Shown here: in pieces, positions 1 through 8,392 of the stretch
Numbering within the stretch: position 1 is the stretch's first letter
How the letters are laid out: each line of letters begins with the position of its first letter
IMG/VR virus record: IMGVR_UViG_3300034018_000439
Span: 1-41,857 of that record
Strand: one strand, 5' to 3'
Length of the DNA stretch: 41,857 nt
Origin: a virus
Position numbers and translations under genes: made by a program
Notes under the pieces: generated by a model
What the model was told of the DNA's origin: nothing
The model's database searches: none
The model's input: the letters and a program-made list of their open reading frames with translations, nothing else

Positions 1-40
1 CTCACACGGACCAAGATGAAGTTAAAGCGCAGCACGATTC
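1..40. repeat. Left copy of the 40-bp terminal overlap
   Basis: Bases 1-40 match 41818-41857 at 39 of 40 positions. The single difference is T at 22 versus C at 41839, which changes a portal codon from Val (GTT) to Ala (GCT). The repeat lies inside the portal gene and keeps its frame. It is best read as the overlap left when a circular or permuted genome is assembled, not as a biological terminal repeat. Confidence 0.9.
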
Positions 41-914
41 CATCCGGGATTATACTGCCTTCGCGACTCTTCCTCCCATCAAAGTTGTTAAACGAATTGG
101 AGCCATCAACCGAATTGGCCCCGGAGTATCTTTGCCGGTTGTAAATCAGAGCGATTATTCGTTCATGGAACCACCGGCCCGCGAGCCTGGTGTGGCGTTT
201 AACTTGATTAATCGAGTTGAAGCCAGTCATGCGTCTTACTTTGGAACAATCAATCCAGGGGCAGATCCGCGTAAGACGCAGCTTACTCAGCAGATGATTG
301 TTAACACTTGGCTGTTAACTTGGCGGACCATATTTAGGCAGATGTTCAGCCTGTGCTGTCAGTACATGTCGCCTGCTGAAATACAACGCATCACTGGTGG
401 ACAGTTGCCGCAAAGCCTGTCTGAAATCCATAACGAGTTTGATCTTACGGTCAAGTTTGACGTGATGGATTTAGACAAGGACTACATTGCACAGAAAATT
501 GATTTCCTTACTAAAGTTGCTCAACTCGATACTGGTGGAGTGTTAAACAGAAACAAGCTTACCGAGATGATGATTCAGGCTATTGCTCCAGAGGTAGCAA
601 AAGACTTGATCCTTAATCCGCAGGATGCAAGCAAGCAGATGTTTAAAGACGTGCAGTCTGACATTGGCAACATGCTGCTTGGTAATGAGGCGCTGTATCA
701 AGAGAACGATCCTACGGCACAGACTAAGTTGCAGTACGCACAACAGATTATGCAGGCTAATCCAAAGGCTCAAGCCGCTCTTCAACAAGATCAAAACTTT
801 AAGGCGCTGTTTGAGAATTATGTTAAGAGCCTTCAGATGTCTGTTATGCAACAGCAAAACGCGCAGATTGGCCGGATTGGCGTAACTCCAGTGGCTCAAC
901 AGGCGCAACAGTAA
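1..914 (+). CDS. Portal protein, C-terminal part (continues from 40614-41857)
   Basis: This is the 3' part of the portal gene. The first full codon starts at base 3, and the open frame runs with no stop from the left edge to TAA at 912-914. It joins the frame that starts at 40614 when bases 1-40 are overlaid on 41818-41857, giving a protein of about 705 residues. Portals form the dodecameric ring at one capsid vertex, through which DNA is pumped in and out. This part has the alpha/beta clip and stem-like region and ends in a Gln-rich helical tail (many QQ, AQ and MQ steps), as in the C-terminal barrel or crown of podovirus portals. The scaffold and capsid genes follow directly. Role is inferred from position, length and overall character. 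Confidence 0.85.
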   Translation, partial: HTDQDEVKAQHDSIRDYTAFATLPPIKVVKRIGAINRIGPGVSLPVVNQSDYSFMEPPAREPGVAFNLINRVEASHASYFGTINPGADPRKTQLTQQMIVNTWLLTWRTIFRQMFSLCCQYMSPAEIQRITGGQLPQSLSEIHNEFDLTVKFDVMDLDKDYIAQKIDFLTKVAQLDTGGVLNRNKLTEMMIQAIAPEVAKDLILNPQDASKQMFKDVQSDIGNMLLGNEALYQENDPTAQTKLQYAQQIMQANPKAQAALQQDQNFKALFENYVKSLQMSVMQQQNAQIGRIGVTPVAQQAQQ

Positions 915-915
915 T

Positions 916-1167
916 ATGACGGATAATCAAAAGAACGCTTTTGGCTTTTCAGGGAAAAACATTATTTGGTCAGAAATCTGCCAACTTATTGAGCAGCTAC
1001 AAGAGCAGCATTGGATGCTTGCTATAAGTAAAGACTGCAAAGGAGAAGATAGAATACATACAGCAGGGCAAGCTGATGGGATTAATTTAGTTTTAAGCGC
1101 ACTTATTGAATTAAGAAGACAAGCAAGAGAATTAAATGGCTTGACTCCTGAAGAAGATTTGGCATAA
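916..1167 (+). CDS. Small conserved-type protein between portal and scaffold (unknown)
   Basis: An 83-residue protein that starts one base after the portal stop codon. It is helical and mixed-charge, with a Trp/Gln-rich N-terminal half and the segment GQADGINLVLSALIELRRQ. It has no signal peptide, membrane segment or metal motif. Its place between portal and scaffold suggests a head-assembly accessory role, but that is only inference from position. Function unknown. Confidence 0.75.
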   Translation: MTDNQKNAFGFSGKNIIWSEICQLIEQLQEQHWMLAISKDCKGEDRIHTAGQADGINLVLSALIELRRQARELNGLTPEEDLA

Positions 1168-1231
1168 AGCCACTAACGGGCCTTCCAGCGTTACTGGATT
1201 GATTAAATAAAGGGCTTGCTACCGTTATAGC

Positions 1232-2227
1232 ATGAATAACACAAACTCACAGCCTGACGCCGGGAGTCAGGAGGCAGACAGTACACCCGTTGCAAATAAC
1301 CTCGGAAGACTTGATGAAAACAGCCTGGCTGATTTTGTTAAATCCAATTTCCTAAACGAGGAGGAGGCGGCTCCAGCCAAAGAGGAGCAGGCAGAACCTG
1401 AAGTAGAAACTCAAGAGCCAATTACGGACTCGGAAGTGGAAGCTGAAGCGGAAGCCGATCAGTCCACCGATGAAGAAGGTGAGCCTGAAGAGAGTTCTTT
1501 GAGCCGAGGCGTACAGAAGCGCATCAACAAATTAGTTGCTGCGAAAAAGGCCGCTCAGGCACAACTTGAAGAGAGAGAATCCAGATTAGCGCAAATGGAG
1601 CGCGAGCTGCAGGCATTAAAGTCTGTTCCGCAAACCAGTGCGCCAACCGTATCTGACGCTATTGAGGCGCTTAGTTCCGTTCAGGAAGTAAATGCTGAAT
1701 ATCAGCGAGCATTATATGTGTTGGATTGGTGCGAAGATAATCCAGATGGCGGTGTAATTACTGATCCGCAAGGTAATCAGGTTGAATTAGACAACCATCA
1801 GGTTCGCGACATGAGAAAACTGGCTAGACGTAGAAAGGAAATTGAGTTGCCAGCTAGGCTTCAATATTTGAACCAAAAGTCTCAAATTGAACCAGTGCTG
1901 ACAGCTAAACATCCTTGGATGCGTAAGCCGGAAAGCGAAGAATACAGGGTAGCACAGCAAGTATTGCGTGATTTCCCTGAAGTAAAACGCCGCCCGGATC
2001 ACATGCATCTGGTTGCTGCATTGATTGAAGGACTAAAGGTATTTGCAGAACGAGATTCTGGAAAGGCCAAAGTCGCACCAATTAAGCGAGCACCAGCACA
2101 GCCAAGCGTCAAAGCTCCTCCTAAAGTTGATAAAGATGACTCTTCTCGCGCACAAAAGTCCTTTCTTAAGGATACTTCAAGCAGAGATGGATTGAGTGAC
2201 CTAGTAAAAGCAATGGGGTTTGTGTAA
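1232..2227 (+). CDS. Capsid scaffolding protein (predicted)
   Basis: A 331-residue protein directly upstream of the major capsid gene. The first 90 or so residues are strongly acidic and disordered (runs of Glu with Pro/Ala), followed by a Lys/Arg/Glu coiled coil (about 95-130) and a basic C-terminal tail rich in Lys, Ala and Pro. This acidic, coiled-coil, basic-tail layout and the portal-scaffold-capsid gene order are typical of podovirus scaffolds, which guide procapsid assembly and then leave. No protease gene is seen nearby, so removal by exit rather than cleavage is more likely. The start ATG at 1232 follows a 64-bp gap and has no Shine-Dalgarno sequence. The assignment rests on position and composition. 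Confidence 0.8.
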   Translation: MNNTNSQPDAGSQEADSTPVANNLGRLDENSLADFVKSNFLNEEEAAPAKEEQAEPEVETQEPITDSEVEAEAEADQSTDEEGEPEESSLSRGVQKRINKLVAAKKAAQAQLEERESRLAQMERELQALKSVPQTSAPTVSDAIEALSSVQEVNAEYQRALYVLDWCEDNPDGGVITDPQGNQVELDNHQVRDMRKLARRRKEIELPARLQYLNQKSQIEPVLTAKHPWMRKPESEEYRVAQQVLRDFPEVKRRPDHMHLVAALIEGLKVFAERDSGKAKVAPIKRAPAQPSVKAPPKVDKDDSSRAQKSFLKDTSSRDGLSDLVKAMGFV

Positions 2228-2232
2228 GCCCC
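2215..2232 (+). promoter_or_regulatory. Short hairpin across the scaffold stop codon
   Basis: GGGGTTT (2215-2221) can pair with AAGCCCC (2226-2232), with one G-T pair, around a GTGT tetraloop. It overlaps the end of the scaffold gene and lies about 40 bp before the capsid start. There is no T tract beyond AATTT, so it is more likely an mRNA processing, stability or attenuation hairpin than a full terminator. Confidence 0.3.
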
Positions 2233-2270
2233 AATTTAACTCAGTAACCTAACTCAACCTATTTAGTATT

Positions 2271-3323
2271 ATGGCACTTCTAACTGAACCTAATCTTAGC
2301 GGTCGCGGTAAACGCGAAGACCTCATGGACATGATTGCGCTTGTCGATGCAAAAGACACGCCGTTCACTTCTATGGCTCGTAAAGGCAGCAAGCCCGGAA
2401 ATATGTTTTTCCGCTGGCAGGCTGATAGCAATCCTGCTCCTCAAGTGGGTGGAACTGTTGACGGCACGGACGTCAGCACCTACACCAACTGGGATGTGGG
2501 CTACCGCGCCGAGCTAGCAAACTACGCTCAGGTGTTTCGTATGCCTGCTGTTCGTGTATCCAAGCTCTCCACTGACATCGCCCAGGTGGCCGGTGTGCGT
2601 GATGAGTTGGCATACAACGTCAGCAAGTCCATCCTTCAGTGCAAGCGTTCGATTGAGACGACTCTCTGCTCGAACCAGACTGCACAGCAGGACAACGGAT
2701 CTGTTCCTTACCTCACGGCAGGGATTCAGACATGGATTAGCACCGCTGGTACGGGCACCCCTACTCCCGGCGATGTTCCTTCACAGTTTCGCACTCCTTC
2801 AACCTCGATCTTGACTGGTGCATCCAGCGCATTGACCGACGTTGCTGTGCAGGGAATGCTTAAGAGCATCTACGATCAGACTGGCCAGTACCGCTCGTTC
2901 GACGCCATTGTTGGCACCGATCTGAAGCGTGCATTCACCAGCCTGCTTGGGACAACTCAGTTGACCACGACTTCCACTGCTGGAGTTCTTGGCGCTGGCG
3001 CAACCAAAGTGCAGACCTTCCAACGCGACGCTGCGGCTGAAACGTATGTTCAGTCGGTCGATGTGTTTCAAGGTGACTTTGGCACTGTAAAATTGCACCC
3101 CACGGTGTTTCTCGGGACTATTGCTGGTGGCGCATGGACGGTTACCCCGTACAAAGGTCTTGTCCTGAACATGGACTTGATCGAAGTTCGTTACGGCGGA
3201 AACGTCGCCGCTGTCCAGTCGCTGCCTGACTTCGGTGGCGGTCCTGCTCGCGTCGTAGAAGCCGTCTGCGGTCTTGTTGTCGGGAACCCATTGGGTCTTG
3301 GCAAGTTTGACTTCAGCTCGTAG
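2271..3323 (+). CDS. Major capsid protein, SU10-like family
   Basis: A 350-residue protein resembling the SU10-type major capsid family (formerly DUF5309). Typical features are an N-terminal segment of the type GKREDLMDMIALVDAKDTPF, then a Trp-containing strand (FFRWQAD, about 45-51), a central helix with R...K...E residues, and a C-terminal strand LIEVRYGGNVAAVQSLP. These proteins adopt the HK97 fold and build the icosahedral shell. Length is normal for the family. Codon use is more GC-rich than in neighbouring genes, as often seen in highly expressed capsid genes. The start has no Shine-Dalgarno sequence; ATG follows TATTTAGTATT. A gap of about 100 bp follows the gene. Confidence 0.88.
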   Translation: MALLTEPNLSGRGKREDLMDMIALVDAKDTPFTSMARKGSKPGNMFFRWQADSNPAPQVGGTVDGTDVSTYTNWDVGYRAELANYAQVFRMPAVRVSKLSTDIAQVAGVRDELAYNVSKSILQCKRSIETTLCSNQTAQQDNGSVPYLTAGIQTWISTAGTGTPTPGDVPSQFRTPSTSILTGASSALTDVAVQGMLKSIYDQTGQYRSFDAIVGTDLKRAFTSLLGTTQLTTTSTAGVLGAGATKVQTFQRDAAAETYVQSVDVFQGDFGTVKLHPTVFLGTIAGGAWTVTPYKGLVLNMDLIEVRYGGNVAAVQSLPDFGGGPARVVEAVCGLVVGNPLGLGKFDFSS

Positions 3324-3424
3324 GCTTGATTGCTGACTGTGTGCCCGTTCCCGCAGTATACTAGGACGGATCGAACGCCGGAAGCCCGCTAGGCGTGACA
3401 CTCTGGAGAGACAGAGACAATTTT

Positions 3425-3772
3425 ATGATTGATATTGACCCTAGCTTAATTCCCGCAATGGAAGCCGAGTTTCGGCGCGGCTGGCAGATGAACCGTATTC
3501 AAGCTGAGATTGACTCCAAGAACTCTGCCAAGTTTACAAAGATGCGCCACAAGTCGATTGACGGGATTGGGCAAAAAGTTGGCAGCATTCCCGGACAAGC
3601 GTACCACTTCTGGGGGCATAAGCTCGGGTATCAATGTTGGGATGACGAAAAGTTTCTTGCTGAATTTTGGAGAGATAATCCTCAGTGCAAAGTTAACTCT
3701 GGCGGTACAAAAGAAATTAGTGTAGGTTGGGTTCCATCCACTAACGTAAGATCCCGCACTGTTTACGCATGA
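3425..3772 (+). CDS. Unknown late protein after the capsid gene
   Basis: A 115-residue protein starting at ATG 3425; a GTG 30 bases upstream is also in frame, but the ATG is preferred. The sequence is rich in Trp, Lys and Arg (motifs RRGWQMN, YHFWGHKLGYQCWDDE and FLAEFWRDNP). It has no membrane segment. It sits between the capsid protein and the adaptor candidate and overlaps the next start by ATGA (3769-3772). A virion or head-completion role is plausible from position, but I do not recognise the family. Confidence 0.7.
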   Translation: MIDIDPSLIPAMEAEFRRGWQMNRIQAEIDSKNSAKFTKMRHKSIDGIGQKVGSIPGQAYHFWGHKLGYQCWDDEKFLAEFWRDNPQCKVNSGGTKEISVGWVPSTNVRSRTVYA

Positions 3773-4977
3773 AAGCTGTTCCATTTAGCGACATCTTGTC
3801 TGAAGTTTGCCAACTCATTGGGTTGGACAGATCGACGCTAAATGACAAGAGTTTTGCTTCTATTCGTGACTTTACGTCCCGTAGAATAGGAACAATATGG
3901 GATCGCGAAGAATGGCCTGACATCAACAGGTTCATTAAGACATTCACGGGCAACCCAGTTAGTGCCGCTGCATTTGTCAATCCGCCTGTTTTGCAGACAG
4001 AGTCTTTGCTGGATTTAACAACTCAAGATCTGCTGCCTCTTTTCCAGCAATTTGAAGAAAATACAATCGGACTAAAGTTGACTTTGGATTCCAACTTTCC
4101 AAGGGTTTACTTGGCTGATTTCTTTGAAGATGCCTACAGGCTTGGAACTATCACGCAAACGGAAGTGGCGTTTGAGAATCCGTTTTATTACAGTTACAAT
4201 AGCGAGCTTGTAAGTCTTTCTGATAGAAAGTACACGTTCACTTATACGTCAGCCACGGACTCAAACGGTGCGTACATCTCGGATATTACGATCAACTTGC
4301 CTTACGAGTCGTCTATTACTTTTCCGACCTATCAAGGCCCTAACGGAAATCTGACAACTACTGTGTTGTTTGACAAGAATCCACAGCGGCTTGTTCAAAT
4401 GCCAACTGGATCTTTACAGGGACTTGCAGCATGGCAGCGGGATCCGCGATTAACGACACGAGTTGTGCCTGTAGATTTTACAGTGGAGGATATAGATGAT
4501 ATTCCGGCCACCACAAAGACTGTAGATGTTACCTACCTTCGCTTTTTGCAGAACGGAGAAAAGCACATACAGTATAGGCTCGATGCTCCAAGGTTGACTG
4601 GCAACCAGTTTGAAAACGCCACTGCATACGCGGTTGGCTCGCAAGTGTATTACGACACGCTTCAGTTGTCTTCAGCATACGAGCCAACAAATGCAGGACG
4701 CGGGACTAAGGCCAATTTCTGGAACTCTGTGGTAGCTTCAAGTTCAGTTGCTCCAGCAGATCCACCTAACCAATATTGGGAAGTTGTTGCAATTCCGTAC
4801 AGATTTAAAGATTTTTTGGTAAACGGAGTTAGCTCAGACTTCCTGAAGTCAGAAGGAAGAACTGATGAGGCTGTTGTCTTTGATCAGATTGCCGAGATGG
4901 CAGTTCAACAGCAGATTGATGTCTTGATTCGCCAGCAAGGACAAGTTCAGAAAATGAACATGGCCTACACATACTAA
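3769..4977 (+). CDS. Structural protein, head-tail adaptor candidate
   Basis: A 402-residue protein overlapping the previous gene by 4 bases (ATGA). The N-terminal 60 or so residues look helical (SDILSEVCQLIGLD...RDFTSRRIGTIWDREEWPD), as in head-tail adaptors that plug into the portal. The middle is beta-rich with Tyr/Phe/Thr-rich strands. The C-terminal 60 residues return to helix and end QQQIDVLIRQQGQVQKMNMAYTY. Its place after the capsid gene and before the fibre genes supports a connector or tail protein. The exact role is inferred; it could also be a tail tubular protein. Confidence 0.55.
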   Translation: MKAVPFSDILSEVCQLIGLDRSTLNDKSFASIRDFTSRRIGTIWDREEWPDINRFIKTFTGNPVSAAAFVNPPVLQTESLLDLTTQDLLPLFQQFEENTIGLKLTLDSNFPRVYLADFFEDAYRLGTITQTEVAFENPFYYSYNSELVSLSDRKYTFTYTSATDSNGAYISDITINLPYESSITFPTYQGPNGNLTTTVLFDKNPQRLVQMPTGSLQGLAAWQRDPRLTTRVVPVDFTVEDIDDIPATTKTVDVTYLRFLQNGEKHIQYRLDAPRLTGNQFENATAYAVGSQVYYDTLQLSSAYEPTNAGRGTKANFWNSVVASSSVAPADPPNQYWEVVAIPYRFKDFLVNGVSSDFLKSEGRTDEAVVFDQIAEMAVQQQIDVLIRQQGQVQKMNMAYTY

Positions 4978-4979
4978 GT

Positions 4980-5195
4980 ATGATTGGAAAATTTCTTATC
5001 AAGAAGAACGGTACGCCAGCAGCTCCAGGCGCAAAGATTGTTGCGCGGATTGGAATTAAAGGAGACAAAGAGACATTTAAGTTTCGCAAGCAAGCGTATG
5101 TTCCGCCAACTCCTCCTGTTACTGAATATCAGATATTGACTGAAGCAGGGGACTACCTTAATAATGAGTTTAGTTATCGCATTACCACGAGTTAA
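4980..5195 (+). CDS. Small beta-rich late protein (unknown)
   Basis: A 71-residue basic protein starting two bases after the previous stop and ending two bases before the first fibre gene. It begins MIGKFLIKKNGTPAAPGAKI, followed by short strands and a Pro-rich linker (YVPPTPPVTEY). It has no membrane segment and no motif I can name. Tight spacing places it in the tail operon, so a small tail-associated protein is likely. Function unknown. Confidence 0.65.
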   Translation: MIGKFLIKKNGTPAAPGAKIVARIGIKGDKETFKFRKQAYVPPTPPVTEYQILTEAGDYLNNEFSYRITTS

Positions 5196-5197
5196 TT

Positions 5198-7189
5198 ATG
5201 CCTAGAATCACAGATTTAACTTCAGCGTCAACGGTTGCGCTCACCGATACGCTTGTTCTTGTTCAGAGTGGGACTACTAAAAAATGCGATGTATCGCAGG
5301 TAAAGACACTCAATGCAGCAGAGCTTACTAGTGGAACGCTAGGTACTGCTCGGTTGCCTGTTGTGCCTGTGGCTAGTGGCGGCACTGGATCAAGCAGCGC
5401 GACGGCTGCTTTAGCGGCACTTAACGCACAGCCTGCTCTAACCTCTGCTTCTCCACTGGCTATTTTAGGAGGAGGAACCGGGGCAACTACAGCCGTTGCC
5501 GCGCTGTCCAATCTCGGTGGTGTTACGTCTGCAAATGTGCCCGCTCTTGTGACTGCGCAGTTGTCTGCGTACACATTGTTGACCACGTCTGCTGCTTTTC
5601 AGAATAGCGCACAAGTTTTGGCGTTAGCATCCACACAAATCGCTGCAATTACACCGGATAGCATTGGAGCAATAGCAACTAGCGCAGCTTCTGGTTTTGC
5701 TACGACCACTCAAATTTCTGGCATTGCTAACACTGCGCAGTTGGCTGCGCTTCAAAACAGCGCACAGGTTAGAGCGTTGACTACAGCTCAACTTAATGCA
5801 ATCAGCATTAACTCTGGCAGTGGGCTAACTGGCGGCGGAACAATTGACACAAGCCGCACGATTGCGCTTCAGACTTCTGGTGTTATATCGGATGTTTACG
5901 GCAGCAACTCTACAATTCCAATCATTAGCGTAGATGCTTTTGGCCGCATCACAGGCGCAACAAGCGTAGGCGTGTCTAGTACCGCTGGCGGAACTGTGAC
6001 TTCTGTAGGAGCCACATCCAGCACGTTGGCTATTTCGAACAGCCCGATAATCTTTTCTGGGGCGCTTCAAATTGACCTTGCAACTACTGGCGTTGCTGCA
6101 ATTACAGCAGGATCTAGCGCACAGTCAGCGGTTATAACGGTAGATGCTTATGGGCGAGTAACCAACTTGGAAACCGCAACAATTGCGGGGCTTTCTCCAA
6201 GTGGAGTAGTCGCAGGAACGTATGGATCAGCAGGGTCTGTTGGAGTATTTGCTGTAAATTCAAACGGCGTTTTAACTGGCGCGACAGAACAAGTTTTGTC
6301 TATTGCTGCAAGCCAAGTTCTAGCAGGGCTAACATCCGCGCAAATAACAGGTTTGTCTGCCGCTCAAGTAGGAGCCGGGATTACTTCAGATCAAATCAAT
6401 ACGCTTCCAACTTCAAAAATAAGTGGTTTAGCAGCGTCAGCAACAACTGACACAACAAATGCCTCAAACATTACGACAGGCACTCTAGCATCTGCTCGTG
6501 TTGGTACTGGGATTACTTCTGCTCAAGTAACTGGATTATCTGCTTCGCAAATTGGAGCTGGAATTACATCAGCGCAGATTACTGGCTTGTCTGCTGCACA
6601 GGTTGGAGCAGGATTAACATCCGCGCAACTTTCGTCAATTTCATCCGCTGCTTTGCCAGCCTCCGGCGCAACTGCCGGATCATACGGAAGCTCTACTCAA
6701 ATTGCCGCACTTACCGTTGACGCAAAAGGTAGAATTACAGCAGTTTCAAATGTTGCTGCTTCTGGCGGTGGAGGTGTAACTGTAGTGTCTGCGCTTAAAG
6801 AAACAATTACCACAAGTGCAACGGCTGCAAGCGCAACCACAATTCAGTTCGATGCATCAACTCAAGGCGTGTTGTATTATACGCTAAATGCAACAGCGGC
6901 ATTTCCTTTAAATGTACGCGGGAATTCAACTACTACACTAAACTCATTTTTGGCTGTAGGGCAGTCAGTGACGATAGTGTTCTTGAATACTACAGGAACA
7001 ACCGGGTTTGGACTAATAGGAAATACCAGCTTTACGATTGATGGATCAACGGCAAACAGAACGCTTAGATGGCTAAATGCAGCACTGCCAGTTGCCTCAT
7101 CAAACTCAATAGATGCTTGGTCTTTTACTATTGTAAAAACAGCAGATAACGTGTTTAGCGTGCTTGGTAGTTTATCGAGCTTTGCGTAA
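5198..7189 (+). CDS. Repetitive tail fibre shaft protein
   Basis: A 663-residue low-complexity protein. The N-terminal part (about 1-40, MPRITDLTSASTVALTDTLV) is an anchor-like domain seen in many phage fibres. Most of the rest is built of degenerate repeats of the kind TSAQITGLSAAQVGAGI and SAQVRALTTAQLNAI, rich in Ser, Thr, Ala, Gly and Gln. A C-terminal beta-rich segment of about 130 residues follows. Such repeats form long beta-structured trimeric shafts. The next gene encodes a separate glycine-rich tip. It starts at ATG 5198, two bases after the preceding stop, with no SD sequence. Fibre function is inferred from composition and the late location. Confidence 0.75.
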   Translation: MPRITDLTSASTVALTDTLVLVQSGTTKKCDVSQVKTLNAAELTSGTLGTARLPVVPVASGGTGSSSATAALAALNAQPALTSASPLAILGGGTGATTAVAALSNLGGVTSANVPALVTAQLSAYTLLTTSAAFQNSAQVLALASTQIAAITPDSIGAIATSAASGFATTTQISGIANTAQLAALQNSAQVRALTTAQLNAISINSGSGLTGGGTIDTSRTIALQTSGVISDVYGSNSTIPIISVDAFGRITGATSVGVSSTAGGTVTSVGATSSTLAISNSPIIFSGALQIDLATTGVAAITAGSSAQSAVITVDAYGRVTNLETATIAGLSPSGVVAGTYGSAGSVGVFAVNSNGVLTGATEQVLSIAASQVLAGLTSAQITGLSAAQVGAGITSDQINTLPTSKISGLAASATTDTTNASNITTGTLASARVGTGITSAQVTGLSASQIGAGITSAQITGLSAAQVGAGLTSAQLSSISSAALPASGATAGSYGSSTQIAALTVDAKGRITAVSNVAASGGGGVTVVSALKETITTSATAASATTIQFDASTQGVLYYTLNATAAFPLNVRGNSTTTLNSFLAVGQSVTIVFLNTTGTTGFGLIGNTSFTIDGSTANRTLRWLNAALPVASSNSIDAWSFTIVKTADNVFSVLGSLSSFA

Positions 7190-7190
7190 T

Positions 7191-8048
7191 ATGGCACTTT
7201 TAAGTACATTTTCAGCCGTTTCATCTAGGCCGTTTAGAAACTTCAGAATTGGATCTGGAAGTTTAACTGTAAATTACACTGTAATTGGCGGAGGTGGCGC
7301 AGGCGGAAGTGGACAAATTGGACAAGCCTTTGGTTATGGTGCTGGCGGAGCTGGCGGTTTGCTGGAAGCAACATCTGTTGTAATAGATAGATTAGCAACT
7401 GTAGTTGTAGGAGCCGGAGGAGCTGCAATTTCTCGTAACCTTGTAGGCCAAAATGGATCTAAAACTACTCTATATAATGGCTACGGCTTAAATGTTGTTG
7501 CGTTAGGTGGAGGAGGAAGTGTTCAGAATGGCGGATCTGGTGGAGGAGCCAACGGAACAACTGGCGGACTTGGAACTGCTGGGCAAGGCAACAACGGTGC
7601 TGGAGCTTCAACTAACGTACATAGCGGCGGCGGGGGCGGAGCTGGATCTGCTGGAATTTTTGCAAACGGAACAGGTGGAGGTGGTGGAGGTGCAGGGCTA
7701 GCATGCGCTGCAACCGATAATGTTGTTAGAGCAGGCGGTGGGGGAGGATATTGGTATGATGGAGTAAACTTTACTAAGGGATTAGGAGGGACAGGCGGCG
7801 GCGGCGATGGAGCAAGTGACTTTAGAAGTTCAGGAGGTTCGTTTACAGTTGCTCAAAGTGGTAGCATTAACACTGGAGGTGGCGGCGGAAACGACCTTGC
7901 ATTTCAAACTCCAATATCCGGCGGATCTGGAATTGTAATTATTCGATACACTAGTCCTACAATTTTAGCTAGAGGCGGAACAATTACTCAAAGCGGCGGT
8001 TTTGTTTACCACACATTTACAACTTCAGGAACATTTGTAATTAATTAA
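7191..8048 (+). CDS. Glycine-rich fibre tip / adhesin-like protein
   Basis: A 285-residue protein starting at ATG 7191, one base after the fibre stop. An in-frame TTG at 7164 exists but would overlap the fibre gene. The centre is full of Gly-rich loops (runs such as GGGGAGGSG and GGAGGLL), ending in a beta tail (GSGIVIIRYTSP ... YHTFTTSGTFVIN). This matches the glycine-rich adhesin-like domains found at phage fibre tips, where poly-Gly helices carry receptor-binding loops. The pairing with the upstream shaft gene is repeated at 14051-16416, and the two parts are fused at 8393-10648. Receptor binding is inferred. Confidence 0.7.
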   Translation: MALLSTFSAVSSRPFRNFRIGSGSLTVNYTVIGGGGAGGSGQIGQAFGYGAGGAGGLLEATSVVIDRLATVVVGAGGAAISRNLVGQNGSKTTLYNGYGLNVVALGGGGSVQNGGSGGGANGTTGGLGTAGQGNNGAGASTNVHSGGGGGAGSAGIFANGTGGGGGGAGLACAATDNVVRAGGGGGYWYDGVNFTKGLGGTGGGGDGASDFRSSGGSFTVAQSGSINTGGGGGNDLAFQTPISGGSGIVIIRYTSPTILARGGTITQSGGFVYHTFTTSGTFVIN

Positions 8049-8049
8049 A

Positions 8050-8388
8050 ATGGCTCACTTTGCTGAAATTAAAGACGGAATCGTTCAACGAGTAATTGTT
8101 GCTGAACAGGACTTTATTGACTCTGGCGTTTTGCCTGGAACATGGGTTCAAACAAGCTACAACACGCACGCTGGACAACATCCAGAAGGGCGTCCGTTGC
8201 GGAAGAACTACGCTGGGATTGGCTTTGTGTACGATGAGGTGCGCGATGCTTTTTACGCTCAACAACCATTTCCTTCATGGGTTTTAAATGAAGAGACTTG
8301 CATCTGGGAAGCTCCTGTGGCATATCCGTCTGACGGCAATAGGTACAATTGGGATGAGTCTTCTTTTTCTTGGGTTTTAATTAGTTAA
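8050..8388 (+). CDS. Small tail-associated protein of a common aquatic-phage type
   Basis: A 112-residue protein that begins MAHFAEIKDGIVQRVIVAEQ and continues with a Gly/Tyr/Trp-rich stretch (PGTWVQTSYNTH, GIGFVYDEVRDAF). From memory this resembles a small protein common next to fibre genes in cyanophages and other aquatic phages. It usually occurs in tail regions, but its function is not known to me. It starts one base after the previous stop and lies between two fibre genes. A tail-fibre accessory role is inferred from position. Confidence 0.7.
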   Translation: MAHFAEIKDGIVQRVIVAEQDFIDSGVLPGTWVQTSYNTHAGQHPEGRPLRKNYAGIGFVYDEVRDAFYAQQPFPSWVLNEETCIWEAPVAYPSDGNRYNWDESSFSWVLIS

Positions 8389-8392
8389 TCGT

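Noticed and set aside
2799-3401. 200-codon minus-strand frame over the capsid gene
   Set aside because: The (+) frame is a clear capsid protein; the antisense frame reflects codon bias.
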